Assembly: GCF_000447295.1 (NCBI RefSeq)
Contig: NZ_KE650771.1
Span: forward strand, 2,560,469-2,624,468
DNA length: 64,000 bases
Direction of reading: 5' to 3'
Source of the DNA: Fischerella sp. PCC 9431
GTDB lineage: Bacteria > Cyanobacteriota > Cyanobacteriia > Cyanobacteriales > Nostocaceae
Part shown: piece after piece, positions 26,289 through 35,765 of the stretch
How the letters are laid out: each line of letters starts with the position of its first letter
Numbering within the stretch: position 1 is the stretch's first letter
Program-made: the position numbers and the translations under genes
Notes under the pieces: generated by a model
Databases searched by the model: none
The model's input: the letters and a program-made list of their open reading frames with translations, nothing else
Told to the model about the DNA's origin: nothing

Positions 26289-27155
26289 TTAAAGGGGTAA
26301 ATATTGATACTTAATACAACCCCACAATTGTCCTCCACGCCAAGCAAAACTGATTAACCATTTGGCTAAACTTTCTTTGTCACGGATTTGCAAAAGTAAA
26401 ACTTGCAGAGACAGGATCACTGATGTTTTTAACAAAGTTTTCCATGTCACCATTTGTGGCATACCAAGGGGACGATGTTTTTTATACACTAAAATGACAC
26501 CTTTACCCACATCCCAACTGCGACGATATATGGCATCTAAGTTATTACGTAACCGGATATAAGCGATCGCATCTGGTACATAGTGAAGTTTAGTTCCGAG
26601 ATATATTGCTCTCCAGCAATAGTCTACATCTTCACTTTGATATAGCGTTTCATCAAAACCACCAATTTTTTCATGAATGGCACGTTTGATGCCTAAATTG
26701 CCGCTACCTGCAAATGGTAAGTAGTATGTATTTTCCATAACTCCAGTACCATTTTCAAGTTGATAACACTTTACTACCCAGGGATGATTTAACTTGTTGT
26801 AATCATCATGGCCAGCAACAAAGTCGTATTGGGAAAGCGCTTCCCCCATTGCTGCTAACCATCCCGGTGCAACTTCATCATCAGCGTCAATGAATATCAG
26901 TGATTCACCTTTTGCTGCTTTTGCACCAATATTGCGAGCGTGTGATGCACCTCTACGATCAGATGCATCAACGATCTGCAAATTAGGTAAACTCATCTGA
27001 TATTTTTCGACAATTGATAATGTGCTGTCAGTAGAACCATTGTCAGAAATGATCACTTCCCATGCTTGTGACCATTTTTGATGAACAAGTGCTTCAAGTT
27101 GAACAGCAATAGTTTTCTCTGCATTTAAACACGGTATGACGACACTTACCTTCAT
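26289..27155 (-). CDS. Glycosyltransferase family 2 (copy 1)
   Basis: 288 aa. GT-A fold: the N-terminal VSVVIPCLNAEKTI, the nucleotide-binding ISDNGSTDST, the DxD motif in FIDADDEVAPGW, and a later EDVDYCWR acceptor-side motif. A hydrophobic segment (LQVLLLQI) near the end may associate with the membrane. It is a close paralogue of the next gene upstream, same length and strand. It probably adds a sugar to a cell-surface glycan with the PIG-L deacetylase; substrate unknown. Confidence 0.9.
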   Translation of the reverse strand: MKVSVVIPCLNAEKTIAVQLEALVHQKWSQAWEVIISDNGSTDSTLSIVEKYQMSLPNLQIVDASDRRGASHARNIGAKAAKGESLIFIDADDEVAPGWLAAMGEALSQYDFVAGHDDYNKLNHPWVVKCYQLENGTGVMENTYYLPFAGSGNLGIKRAIHEKIGGFDETLYQSEDVDYCWRAIYLGTKLHYVPDAIAYIRLRNNLDAIYRRSWDVGKGVILVYKKHRPLGMPQMVTWKTLLKTSVILSLQVLLLQIRDKESLAKWLISFAWRGGQLWGCIKYQYLPL

Positions 27156-27522
27156 AACAAGTAGTGGTCTCTTGGATTCACATCAACACATAAAAATATA
27201 TCAATTAATCATCCCTAGTTAAATTAAAAAAATTTCATCTCTAGGATAAATTTATGTGTGACGTGAATTAGAGAAAAGCCTACCGAATACCCTTCAGGTA
27301 AGGATCTTGTTATCTAATTTTCTTGTTTGATGCATATTTTATGTCAGATTTCAAGAAATAGATAAACGCATGAATACCCTTCACTCTTTCTCCTTGAATT
27401 GAATCGTGTTGAAAGTCTACTGATCTAAAGTAGTTAGATGAAAATTCAAGAGTTAGAAATATCAGCTATATTTCTTCATACCTACTCTACTTGATATGTT
27501 CAATCAAGATGTTTTAAAGTTT
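27156..27522. other. Intergenic region between the two GT2 genes
   Basis: 367 bp, AT-rich. I see no gene, tRNA or strong repeat. The size suggests the upstream-side copy and the downstream copy have separate promoters. Confidence 0.5.
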
Positions 27523-28389
27523 CTAGATCGGCAGATATTTATACTTGATGCAACCGCGTAGCTGTCCTCCCCGCCAAGCAAGACTCATCAACCATCTAGC
27601 GAAACTTTCTTTAGTACGAATTTTCAGAGACAAAAGTTGCAAAACTAAAATTACTGGAGTTTTCACAAACACTTTCCAAGGCATTAATTGTGGCATACCC
27701 AGTTTTCTATGCTTTTTATATAGTAATGCCTCACAAGTACCCATTGTCCAGGCTCTTTTATATAAAGCTTTGAGGTTAGTGCGTAACCGGATATGAGCGA
27801 TCGCCTCTGGTGCGTAATGAAGTTTTGCTCCTGCTTGTTGCACTCTCCAACAGTAATCAACATCTTCTACTTGCAACAGTGTTGTATCAAAGCCATTGAT
27901 TGCATTGTGAAGTGAACGCTTAATTCCCAGATTCCCACCACCTGCAAAGGGTAAGTACGGATTTGGTACAATTCCTGAAGACCAATCTTCTACTTGATAC
28001 CACTCTCTCACTTCTTGGTCATTCAGCTTTTTGTATTCGTGTCTTCCGGTGACAAAATCGTATTGGGAAAGTGCTTCACCCATCGCTGCTAACCATCCAG
28101 GCGCAACTTCGTCGTCCGCATCAACAAATACCAGTGATTCACCTTTGGCGACTTCGGCTGCTAAGTTACGAGCGTTAGCTGCTCCTTTGCGATCAGATGC
28201 ATCAATGATGCGGAGATTCGGTAATGATGCCTGATACTGTTCTACTATAGATAGTGTATTGTCAGTGGAGCCATTATCAGCAATAATTACCTCCCACGAC
28301 TGTGACCATGTTTGATGAGCCAGTGCCTCAAGTTGAACAGCAATAGTATCCGCAGCGTTTAAACACGGTATAATTACGCTTATCTTCAT
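27523..28389 (-). CDS. Glycosyltransferase family 2 (copy 2)
   Basis: 288 aa from ATG 28389; a TTG four codons upstream is also open. It shares the order and most motifs of the neighbouring GT2: ISVIIPCLN, IADNGSTDNT, FVDADDEVAPGW, EDVDYCWR. Strong similarity along the whole length shows a tandem duplication followed by divergence of the acceptor region (about residues 120-145). Equal length supports the chosen start. Confidence 0.9.
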   Translation of the reverse strand: MKISVIIPCLNAADTIAVQLEALAHQTWSQSWEVIIADNGSTDNTLSIVEQYQASLPNLRIIDASDRKGAANARNLAAEVAKGESLVFVDADDEVAPGWLAAMGEALSQYDFVTGRHEYKKLNDQEVREWYQVEDWSSGIVPNPYLPFAGGGNLGIKRSLHNAINGFDTTLLQVEDVDYCWRVQQAGAKLHYAPEAIAHIRLRTNLKALYKRAWTMGTCEALLYKKHRKLGMPQLMPWKVFVKTPVILVLQLLSLKIRTKESFARWLMSLAWRGGQLRGCIKYKYLPI

Positions 28390-28911
28390 ATAATTAAACA
28401 ATACAAATGCCAGTAAATATCCATAATTAAAAATATATAGGTAATTGCCCTTAGCTGAACAAAAAAAACACTTTTCTAGGTAAATTTCACAAATTCTATA
28501 AAATAACTAATTGAACATTAAGAACTAGTAAATAAATTATTTCGGTAAATAATTTTGAGCAATCAACATCAAAATTTCACACAATTAAAAGATAATTTTG
28601 GTATCTTTTATGCTGCAGGTGAATAGGAAATAAGTAACGGCTAACAGCTTAAAGAATATACAATTAATCTTGTGATAGTACTTAACTAATAGTTTTGATT
28701 ATTATTTTTCTTTCAAAATAAGAATTCAGATAGGTAATTATAACAGTAAAAATTTATCTTTTAGTTAAGAGGAGAGAAATTTATATATTTGATTTTTGTT
28801 GGCGTAGCCTGCACTCTGTGCCTAAAAAACACTTTGATTCCTAATATACAGATAAAATAAATGCCAGTGTTCCTGTAGTCACTTTATCTGGACAAAGGGA
28901 TAGAAAAAACC
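28390..28911. other. AT-rich intergenic region between divergent genes
   Basis: 522 bp between the divergent GT2 and permease genes. No gene seen. It must hold both promoters, but I cannot pick one with confidence. Confidence 0.5.
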
Positions 28912-30201
28912 ATGTCTGTAAGCAATCCACAGCCACAATTGAAAAGAGAGTTGGGGGTGTTTGGTGCCACTCTCATGGGATTAGGTTCAATTGTTGGTAC
29001 AGGTGTATTTGTGAGTATTGGAATTGCAGCTGGAATTGCTGGTCCGGCGGTGATTGTAGCTGTAGCAATTGGGGCGATTGTCGCAACTTTTAATGGACTT
29101 AGTAGCGCCCAACTAGCTGCTAATCATCCCTTGAGTGGTGGTAGTTATGAATATGGTTACAAATATTTGACTCCGGCTTTTGGTTTTACTGCTGGTTGGA
29201 TGTTTTTGGTAGCGAAAACAGCTTCTGCTGCGACTGCTGCTTTGGGTTTTGCTGGCTACTTATTAAATATTCTGGGTGTAAATTCTCGCTGGGTTGTGGC
29301 GATCGCTCTTTTGGCTGTAGTAGTGATGACGCTGATCGTCTTAAATGGTATCCGTCGCTCGAATTTTGCCAATATTGCGATCGTCTCTGTGACGCTTTTA
29401 TCTTTGGGGTTTTTGATTCTGGTTTGTCTTCCTAGTGCGATTACAGGAAGCGTTGAGAATTTTACACCTTTTTTTCGCGGTTCCCTAGCAGATATTTTCC
29501 ATGCTAGTGCGTTGATGTTTGTTGCTTACACAGGTTATGGTCGGATTGCGACTTTAGGAGAAGAAGCGCGATCGCCAAGACAAACAATTCCCAAAGCCAT
29601 GATAGTTTGTCTGTCGCTGACAATGCTACTTTATATAGCAGTGGCAACAGTTACAATTGGGGCTTCTGGGATAGATGTTTTAGCTGATGCTGTTCAGCAA
29701 ACAAAAGCTGCACCTTTGGAGGTGGTAGCCCGAAAGATTGCTGGTGTTGGCGGTGCTTTCGTACTAGCGATTGGGGCGATGACAGCAATGTTGGGTGTAC
29801 TGTTGAACTTGATTTTGGGCTTATCCCGTGTATTGCTGGCGATGGGACGTCGTAACGATGCACCAAGATTTTTAGCAGGTTTAAATCAACAACAAACTAC
29901 TCCCTATTGGTCTGTGATCGTCATAGGAGTTGCGATCGCTGTTTTGGTTCTAGTCGGTAATGTGAAGACAACATGGTCTTTTAGTGCTTTTAGCGTCCTC
30001 ATTTACTACGCAATCACTAACCTTGCTGCTTTACAATTGAGTCCCCAAGAGCGACTATATCCCAGATGGATAGCTGTTCTGGGTCTTTTGTCTTGTTTAT
30101 TCTTAGCTTTTTGGGTAGAATCCTCGATTTGGCAACTAGGTTTAGGATTGATTGTTGCTGGGTTAGTTTGGCATAAGGTGAGGCGAGGAGTTGTTGGTTA
30201 A
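28912..30201 (+). CDS. APC-family amino acid permease
   Basis: 429 aa with about 12 membrane helices. The first helix has the APC unwound-helix signature GLGSIVGTGVFVSIGIAAG. A consensus-like segment YTGYGRIATLGEEARSP follows TM6, as in cationic or neutral amino-acid transporters (YfnA/CAT type). It lacks the C-terminal extension of some CAT proteins. Substrate not readable. aat follows after 63 bp. Confidence 0.88.
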   Translation: MSVSNPQPQLKRELGVFGATLMGLGSIVGTGVFVSIGIAAGIAGPAVIVAVAIGAIVATFNGLSSAQLAANHPLSGGSYEYGYKYLTPAFGFTAGWMFLVAKTASAATAALGFAGYLLNILGVNSRWVVAIALLAVVVMTLIVLNGIRRSNFANIAIVSVTLLSLGFLILVCLPSAITGSVENFTPFFRGSLADIFHASALMFVAYTGYGRIATLGEEARSPRQTIPKAMIVCLSLTMLLYIAVATVTIGASGIDVLADAVQQTKAAPLEVVARKIAGVGGAFVLAIGAMTAMLGVLLNLILGLSRVLLAMGRRNDAPRFLAGLNQQQTTPYWSVIVIGVAIAVLVLVGNVKTTWSFSAFSVLIYYAITNLAALQLSPQERLYPRWIAVLGLLSCLFLAFWVESSIWQLGLGLIVAGLVWHKVRRGVVG

Positions 30202-30264
30202 TGGCCTTAACAAGTCAAACTATTTTGGCTTTGAGATTGCGGATTATTTTTTGATGTCAATTTT

Positions 30265-30840
30265 ATGCAATATGATACTGCTGCTATCATTCAAGGCTAC
30301 GCCCAAGGCTATTTTCTCATGGCTGATGAGGATAATGGCTTAGGTTGGTATGGAAGTCGCGATCGCACTCTCATTCCTTTGGATGATCAATTTCATTACC
30401 CCAAGTCCCTACGACGTGTCCTGAATCAACATCGCTTTACTGTGGCGGTAAATCGCGATTTTAAATCAGTAGTCGAAGGTTGTGCTAACCGAAAAGTAAC
30501 TTGGATCTCATCAGAATTAAAAGATATATATTGGCAACTTTACCAAGCAGGTTGGGCGTATAGTTTTGAAACTTGGCAAGAAGATGAACTTGCTGGAGGA
30601 ATTTTGGGAATTGTTGTTGGCGGTGCTTTCATCGGCGAATCAATGTTTTATCGCATTCCTGATGGTTCTAAAGTGGCAATGGTAAAGTTAGTAGAAAGAT
30701 TGCGAGAAAGACAGTTTGTGTTATTTGATGCTCAAATGATGAATCCCCATTTAGAAAGATTTGGGGCTTATCGAGTCGGTGATAAAGAGTATCAAGAGTT
30801 ACTATATAAAGCCTTATATCGAAAGTGTTCTATTCTTTAG
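30265..30840 (+). CDS. aat: Leucyl/phenylalanyl-tRNA-protein transferase
   Basis: 191 aa. The enzyme adds Leu or Phe to N-terminal Arg/Lys, creating N-degrons for ClpAP/ClpS. The family blocks are present in order: [53 protein letters not shown], and a final [16 protein letters not shown]. It is shorter than the E. coli protein at the N-terminus, as is usual in cyanobacteria, and keeps the FIGESMF catalytic region. Confidence 0.93.
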   Translation: MQYDTAAIIQGYAQGYFLMADEDNGLGWYGSRDRTLIPLDDQFHYPKSLRRVLNQHRFTVAVNRDFKSVVEGCANRKVTWISSELKDIYWQLYQAGWAYSFETWQEDELAGGILGIVVGGAFIGESMFYRIPDGSKVAMVKLVERLRERQFVLFDAQMMNPHLERFGAYRVGDKEYQELLYKALYRKCSIL

Positions 30841-30974
30841 AGATGTTTAGAGATTTGATTTTGTCATATTTCTGTCATAACTCTAATTAATAATTCAAGT
30901 AGAAAAATAAGTGCTAAATATTTTTATTTAGCACTAAGTATCATGGATCTCATTGATGCCAAACTCAATGTTTT

Positions 30975-31078
30975 TATACCGATCTAAAAAATGTTTGCGA
31001 CACATTCAGAATATGAGACGCGATTTATCGTGTCTGGTACAAGATTCATCTGTCGCATTTTTTTTCAAATTGGTATTA
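30975..31078. mobile_element. MITE-like dispersed element, copy B
   Basis: Same family as 25264-25393 and 61543-61704: TATACCGAT left end, AAAAAATGTTTGCGACACAT, a GAGACGCGATTTATCG hairpin core, and the AAATTGGTATTA right end. It has no ORF. The rest of the gap 30841-31301 is AT-rich and holds no gene I can see. Confidence 0.8.
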
Positions 31079-31301
31079 CTTCTTTAGACAGATGATGAAC
31101 ATCTATTTGCTGTGGATACTTTTGTGAATGTACTTGTCTTATATACTCTTCCGTAAACCTGTATAAGTGTAAGTATAGATTTACTCTATTACCATTAATT
31201 CACAGTGGAAATACTTGTGATGAATTGTTTAATTAACTGTTAATTATGCTTTAAATTCATCCCCTCAACAATGTTTTTTGTAGATTCAGGGTCTATTGCT
31301 C

Positions 31302-32237
31302 ATGGTTGCAAATATTTGTACTTTATTTGAACGAGATTATCACTACGGTGTAGGGGTGTTAGTTAATTCTCTTTATAATCATGGCTTTCGCGGTGTAGTA
31401 TGGGTAGGGTATTGTGGAACTTTACCGCCTTGGGCAAATTCTCTGAAAGAAGAGCAAGGTTATCAAGAATTTTCTGTAGCTGAAGATTGTGTAATTCGAT
31501 TTATCAAACTCACCACTTCAACATTTTTTTCTAATTACAAACCTGATTTCATGCTGCAACTTTGGGAAAATTATTGTCCAGAAGTTGAAGCATTATTTTA
31601 TTTTGACCCTGATATTGTCAATAAACGTGACTGGGATTTCTACATTGATTGGGTTGATCGTGGTATTACTTTATGTGAGGATGCTTACGATTATATGCCT
31701 GCAAATCATCCCTATCGATTAGCTTGGAAAGAACTTGCAGAACGCTACGGTTTCCTTTGTCAACGTGAATTAGACCGCTACTATAATGCTGGCTTTATTG
31801 GTGTAAAGCAAACTCAGAAATCTCTACTTTTTTTATGGCAAAAACTCTTATATACTTTTGAGGAAGCAGGTTATATCAATCTCCAGGATTTTTATCTGGC
31901 TTTTAATCGTTATCCCTATTTCCAAAGCGATCAATGTATTTTGAATCTAGCATTAATGTTAAGTTCTGAACCACTTAGTACTGTTGGTGCAATGGGAATG
32001 GATTTTGGTGGTGTGACTTTAGATATCATGTCACACGCATCGGGAAGCCAGATCAAACCTTGGCGAAAAAAACTGATTTTCAATGCTTTGAATGGATCAC
32101 CTCCGACATTATCAGATAAAGCTTATTGGCAAAACACACAAACACCGATGCAACTTTACTCACCTTGGGAATACCGTCAGAAAAAAATTGCTTTGCGTTG
32201 TGCTGCTGGGATTGGACGCTTTATCCGTCGCTCTTAA
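31302..32237 (+). CDS. Putative GT-A-fold glycosyltransferase (GT8-like)
   Basis: 311 aa from ATG 31302; a TTG two codons upstream is also open. N-terminal VANICTLFERDYHYGVGVLV resembles nucleotide-diphospho-sugar transferases. The metal-binding DxD is in FYFDPDIV-type context (residues about 105-110). YYNAGFIGV and SDQCILNLAL fit the later GT8-like motifs. No membrane anchor. The gene is convergent with the DUF3598 gene with a 1-bp gap. Acceptor unknown. Confidence 0.72.
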   Translation: MVANICTLFERDYHYGVGVLVNSLYNHGFRGVVWVGYCGTLPPWANSLKEEQGYQEFSVAEDCVIRFIKLTTSTFFSNYKPDFMLQLWENYCPEVEALFYFDPDIVNKRDWDFYIDWVDRGITLCEDAYDYMPANHPYRLAWKELAERYGFLCQRELDRYYNAGFIGVKQTQKSLLFLWQKLLYTFEEAGYINLQDFYLAFNRYPYFQSDQCILNLALMLSSEPLSTVGAMGMDFGGVTLDIMSHASGSQIKPWRKKLIFNALNGSPPTLSDKAYWQNTQTPMQLYSPWEYRQKKIALRCAAGIGRFIRRS

Positions 32238-32238
32238 T

Positions 32239-33051
32239 TTATATTGAATTTATCCGATTTTCTGTCACTAAAGTTAGACTTACCCATTCTCCTTTATCGT
32301 TATAACTACGAATCATGCGTTGACGGAGATTTGGTGTAATTAACCAACCTACTTCTAAAAATAAAGGTTGGCGAAATTGCACTTTTAATGGTGAAGTAGC
32401 AGAAGCACCATCAGGTAGTAGCAACACTTGTACCTGCTTTTGCGAATCTTGAGCAAATGTGAGAATGGAACCATTGACTGTAGCAGTCGAAGTAATTGTG
32501 CGATCGCCAAATGAGAGACTTTGCACTAAATGTCCAGAATCATCTAGTTGTAACTGCATTTTGGTAGAGTAACGATCAGGCGATCGCCAATCTGGATAGA
32601 TTGTGACTGCTTCACCTTGCCATTCTCCTAATAATGCTTCTACTGTGATACCAGTACTTTGTGTCGCTGGAGTTCCCGCTAGATGTTCGCGAATCAAAGT
32701 AAACTGATCTAGCTGACCATTTTTATCAAACAAATGTACAAGGCGTAAACGCCGATTTTCATGAATTAACCCTAATTCTGCTCCAAATTCCGAAAATGGC
32801 GCTAGCTGAATCGTACCTTGAGAAAAAGCACCATCTTCAAAAAATAATACACCCCGTCCCAGAGAACTGTATTCTAAGACTTTTTCATCTCCACCCAAGC
32901 GAATAATTTGACGAATTGTCTGATTATTATTTAACCCTTCTAGAGAGACAACACTGGGTGTATCACTGATTATTGCACCTTGGGGCGACACACGAGTGAA
33001 TGAACCTTCCCATTGACCGAGATTTTTTAATAAAGATTCCCATTGGCTCAT
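32239..33051 (-). CDS. DUF3598 family protein
   Basis: 270 aa, largely beta. It shows the cyanobacterial DUF3598 pattern: SQWESLLKNLGQWEGSFTRV at the start, then IRLGGDEKVLEYSSLGRGVLFFEDG. The lipocalin-like build with two related halves may bind a small ligand. Function is not established. It lies 21 bp downstream of ftsX and probably shares its transcript. Confidence 0.85.
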   Translation of the reverse strand: MSQWESLLKNLGQWEGSFTRVSPQGAIISDTPSVVSLEGLNNNQTIRQIIRLGGDEKVLEYSSLGRGVLFFEDGAFSQGTIQLAPFSEFGAELGLIHENRRLRLVHLFDKNGQLDQFTLIREHLAGTPATQSTGITVEALLGEWQGEAVTIYPDWRSPDRYSTKMQLQLDDSGHLVQSLSFGDRTITSTATVNGSILTFAQDSQKQVQVLLLPDGASATSPLKVQFRQPLFLEVGWLITPNLRQRMIRSYNDKGEWVSLTLVTENRINSI

Positions 33052-33072
33052 TTTTAAGTTGTTGATTGTTGG

Positions 33073-33978
33073 TTAGTGGTTGTTCGTAAATTTTTGCACA
33101 GCAAATAAACTTCCGATAAATCCTACAGTTGCACCAAAGTTGAGGAGAATCAAGGGCAATAATAAAGTTTGTAAGGGAGTCAGTTGTAAACCGTTGGTGA
33201 GAAATTTGATAAATTCTGGTTGATTAGCCAGTAAATGTCCGAGAAACTGTTGAGTAATGCTGATAAAACTCCAAGCGATCGCACCTCCAACCAAACCAAA
33301 AGTAATTCCCTGGAATATAAACGGTAGGTAGATCCAAGCGGAAGTTGCTCCCACTAGTTGCATAATTTCAATTTCTTGGCGTCGCGCCATAACTATTAAT
33401 CTGATGGTAGTAGTAGTTACAGCGATCGCTGTTAAGGTCAAAATTATAGTAATTGTCAGCGTTACCCAGTTTAAACCTCGATGCAACTGAGTAATGCGTC
33501 TGACTGCTTCATCTACATACTGAACTGCATCTACTCCATTTAATTTAGCTAGTTGTGTTGCTAAGTTTGGTACAACTTCAGAGTTACGCGCTTTCACCTT
33601 CAATTCATCCACAAGCGGATTCTCACCAAGCTGCTGAGTCGCACTTGCAATATCAGAAATTCCTAGTTCTTGAACTAGTTTATGCCAAGCCTGTTCTTTA
33701 GTAATAACTTTTATATCTGCAACTTCTGGTATTCTTGACACCAATGGTTCAACGCTGTCTGCACGCGCACCCGGATCAAGATAAACAGATACTTCCAACT
33801 GACTACCGAATTGATAAAGTAATTTTTCTACTTGCCAAGAACTCTGTAAACTTAAACCAAACAGGAATAGTAACACAGTCACAGTACTGATAGCTGCCCA
33901 GTTCATCCAGCCACCACGTTGCAAACCAATCCAGGTTTCTTTCAGTAGATAATCAAGTTTAGTCAGTATTTTCAACAC
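33073..33978 (-). CDS. ftsX: Cell division protein FtsX
   Basis: 301 aa. Layout is the FtsX pattern: a short cytoplasmic start, TM1 (AAISTVTVLLFLFGLSL), an extracellular domain of about 110 residues, then three membrane helices with the MacB-FtsX permease fold (VMARRQEIEIMQLVGATSAW). FtsX with FtsE activates peptidoglycan hydrolases at division. ftsE is not adjacent, as in many cyanobacteria. Confidence 0.93.
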   Translation of the reverse strand: MLKILTKLDYLLKETWIGLQRGGWMNWAAISTVTVLLFLFGLSLQSSWQVEKLLYQFGSQLEVSVYLDPGARADSVEPLVSRIPEVADIKVITKEQAWHKLVQELGISDIASATQQLGENPLVDELKVKARNSEVVPNLATQLAKLNGVDAVQYVDEAVRRITQLHRGLNWVTLTITIILTLTAIAVTTTTIRLIVMARRQEIEIMQLVGATSAWIYLPFIFQGITFGLVGGAIAWSFISITQQFLGHLLANQPEFIKFLTNGLQLTPLQTLLLPLILLNFGATVGFIGSLFAVQKFTNNH

Positions 33979-34032
33979 CCATAGCCTCTTTTTAATACAA
34001 AATCACAAAACTTTATTATTAGCAATTTCATT

Positions 34033-34062
34033 TGATAACTGATAACTGATAACTGATAACTG
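34033..34062. repeat. TGATAAC short tandem repeat
   Basis: Four head-to-tail copies of a GATAACT-type unit in the 144-bp gap between divergent ftsX and def. Same class as 9330-9403, 44644-44664 and 52860-52885. Confidence 0.85.
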
Positions 34063-34122
34063 ATTGCTAAGATTAAATAAAGCGGAATCATTCCCAATCC
34101 ATAATAGGTGAGTAAAAAAAGA

Positions 34123-34686
34123 ATGCCATCGGAAGTCGCTGTTGAGAAGAAAAAGTTACAAAATCCGCCCTTGGAAATGCATTTCCTTGGCGATCGCGTT
34201 CTGCGCCAAGGAGCCAAGCGCATTGCTAAAGTAGATGAAGAAATCCGTAAACTAGCACGGGAAATGTTACAAACCATGTATAGCCAAGATGGTATTGGTT
34301 TGGCTGCACCCCAAGTCGGAATTCACAAACAAATTATAGTTATTGATCTCGAACCAGATAACGCGGCTAACTCCCCACTGGTGTTGATTAACCCTACTAT
34401 TAAAAAGTTAAGTGGGGACATATGCGTCGCTCAAGAAGGATGTTTGAGCATTCCGGGAGTTTATATGGATGTGAAGCGTCCCGAAATTGTCGAAATCTCC
34501 TACAAAGATGAGTATGGACGCCCGAAAACACTAAAAGCTTCAGATCTACTAGGACGCTGTATTCAGCACGAAATCGACCACCTCAACGGTGTAGTTTTTG
34601 TAGATCGTGTAGAAAATTCTTTGGCTTTAGCGCAGGAGTTATCCAAGCATGGTTTCTCCCATCAAGCTGTGAAATCAGTTGTTTAG
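34123..34686 (+). CDS. def: Peptide deformylase
   Basis: 187 aa from ATG 34123, with GGTGAG about 10 nt upstream; a GTG at 34108 is open but has no ribosome site. All three motifs of type 1B deformylase are present: GIGLAAPQVG, EGCLSIPG and HEIDHLNG, giving the Cys and two His metal ligands and the catalytic Glu. The enzyme removes the formyl group from new proteins. Confidence 0.95.
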   Translation: MPSEVAVEKKKLQNPPLEMHFLGDRVLRQGAKRIAKVDEEIRKLAREMLQTMYSQDGIGLAAPQVGIHKQIIVIDLEPDNAANSPLVLINPTIKKLSGDICVAQEGCLSIPGVYMDVKRPEIVEISYKDEYGRPKTLKASDLLGRCIQHEIDHLNGVVFVDRVENSLALAQELSKHGFSHQAVKSVV

Positions 34687-34698
34687 GAGGATATGCTT

Positions 34699-34908
34699 GT
34701 GAACGTAATGACACCTAAGAGTGGTTTATTTTTAGCCTGTTCTTGCATTACTGCGATCGCAGCAGTTGGTTCTGTTTTTGAACTTACCTCCGGACAACCT
34801 GATCTCGGTACTCAAACCACCGCGATTATTTTAGGGTTAAGTATTCCCCTCACAGGACTATTTTTCTTAGCCGCAGTCAAAGATGCTAGAGCTAATATAA
34901 ACAAGTGA
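34699..34908 (+). CDS. Small two-helix membrane protein
   Basis: 69 aa from GTG 34699, chosen because GGAGG (34686-34690) lies 8 nt upstream; ATG 34693 is only 2 nt from it, and ATG 34708 is also possible. Two hydrophobic segments (GLFLACSCITAIAAVGSVFEL and AIILGLSIPLTGLFFLAAV, each about 20 residues) and a basic end. It is 12 bp after def, so probably co-transcribed. No function known to me. Confidence 0.75.
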   Translation: MNVMTPKSGLFLACSCITAIAAVGSVFELTSGQPDLGTQTTAIILGLSIPLTGLFFLAAVKDARANINK

Positions 34909-35011
34909 ACTACCTACACAAACCTTATACCATGTTCGCTCTTATTACTTATACTGCCGCATAGGCTGGTAATTGGTAATTAGTAATTGGTAATTGAAAA
35001 AATCAATGACC

Positions 35012-35160
35012 ATTGTGTTGCGATGGCAACTAAAGGCCTTGGCGGCTTCCTCGTCTGTCCATCCCTGCCCATTGATATCGATGTTGAGCAGAATGTTAGC
35101 GTGCTTTATTTTATACGCTGCGGCTCTGCCTGTTGATACGAGGTCTTGGAGGTTTTGCCG
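35012..35160 (-). pseudogene. Remnant of an IS630-family transposase (N-terminal HTH)
   Basis: Reading the minus strand from 35160 gives NLQDLVSTGRAAAYKIKHA, then GWTDEEAAKAFSCHRNT. This is the well-known HTH region of IS630-type transposases. A TAA stop lies directly before it where the N-terminus should be, and similarity ends at about 35012 where short AT repeats begin. The DDE domain is missing, so it is a dead fragment. Confidence 0.8.
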
Positions 35161-35765
35161 TTATGAGTGACTCAACTGGACAATATAGCGTTTGGGTATG
35201 GGAAGTTCCTCAAACCAATGGAGCGGTTGATAGCGAATAGCCTCTCCATTTTTCCATAAACTCACAAATTTAGGTTTGACAGACCACTAGTAGCTTATCG
35301 GAAGCAATTAGCCGAACTTGATATTACCGCAAGTTTAGGCTTCCCAATTCACAGGTAGGGCTGTTTCATTCCGGGAAAGACCCAAATTTACAAGCGTATC
35401 AACCAAAAAAATCAGGTAGTTCAAAAATTTCATTCACTTATGAGCAAGTGCGATATTCCCTCCGGGAGGCTACGCCAACGCACTTAAAATTACTGGTTGA
35501 AACAGTTATTTTTCGATTACTAACTCACTAAAATTTCTGGCTGAGGCTCTTGACAAAATCCTTATCTGAGGGAATTAAACAGTCCTGCATGAAAGCCTTA
35601 TTCAGACTAGAAACTTATGTGTAAATAATTCTGTACGATTATTTATTGATATCTCTATCATGCTAACCAAGCCCCTCAATTTATTGATGGGGTTTCCCCT
35701 ATACCCCCACACCCCTACACCCCTTTTTTGACGCAGACAGTCTATCTAGGAGAAAGTTTTATTGA
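35161..35765. other. Gene-poor region with probable decayed sequence
   Basis: No intact gene. A 25-codon ORF at 35163-35240 (MSDSTGQYSVWVWEVPQTNG) and a coding-like stretch after 35289 (VAYRKQLAELDITASLGFP, then a stop) look like remains of unidentified genes. A CCCCTACACCCC-type repeat precedes the desaturase. Confidence 0.5.
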
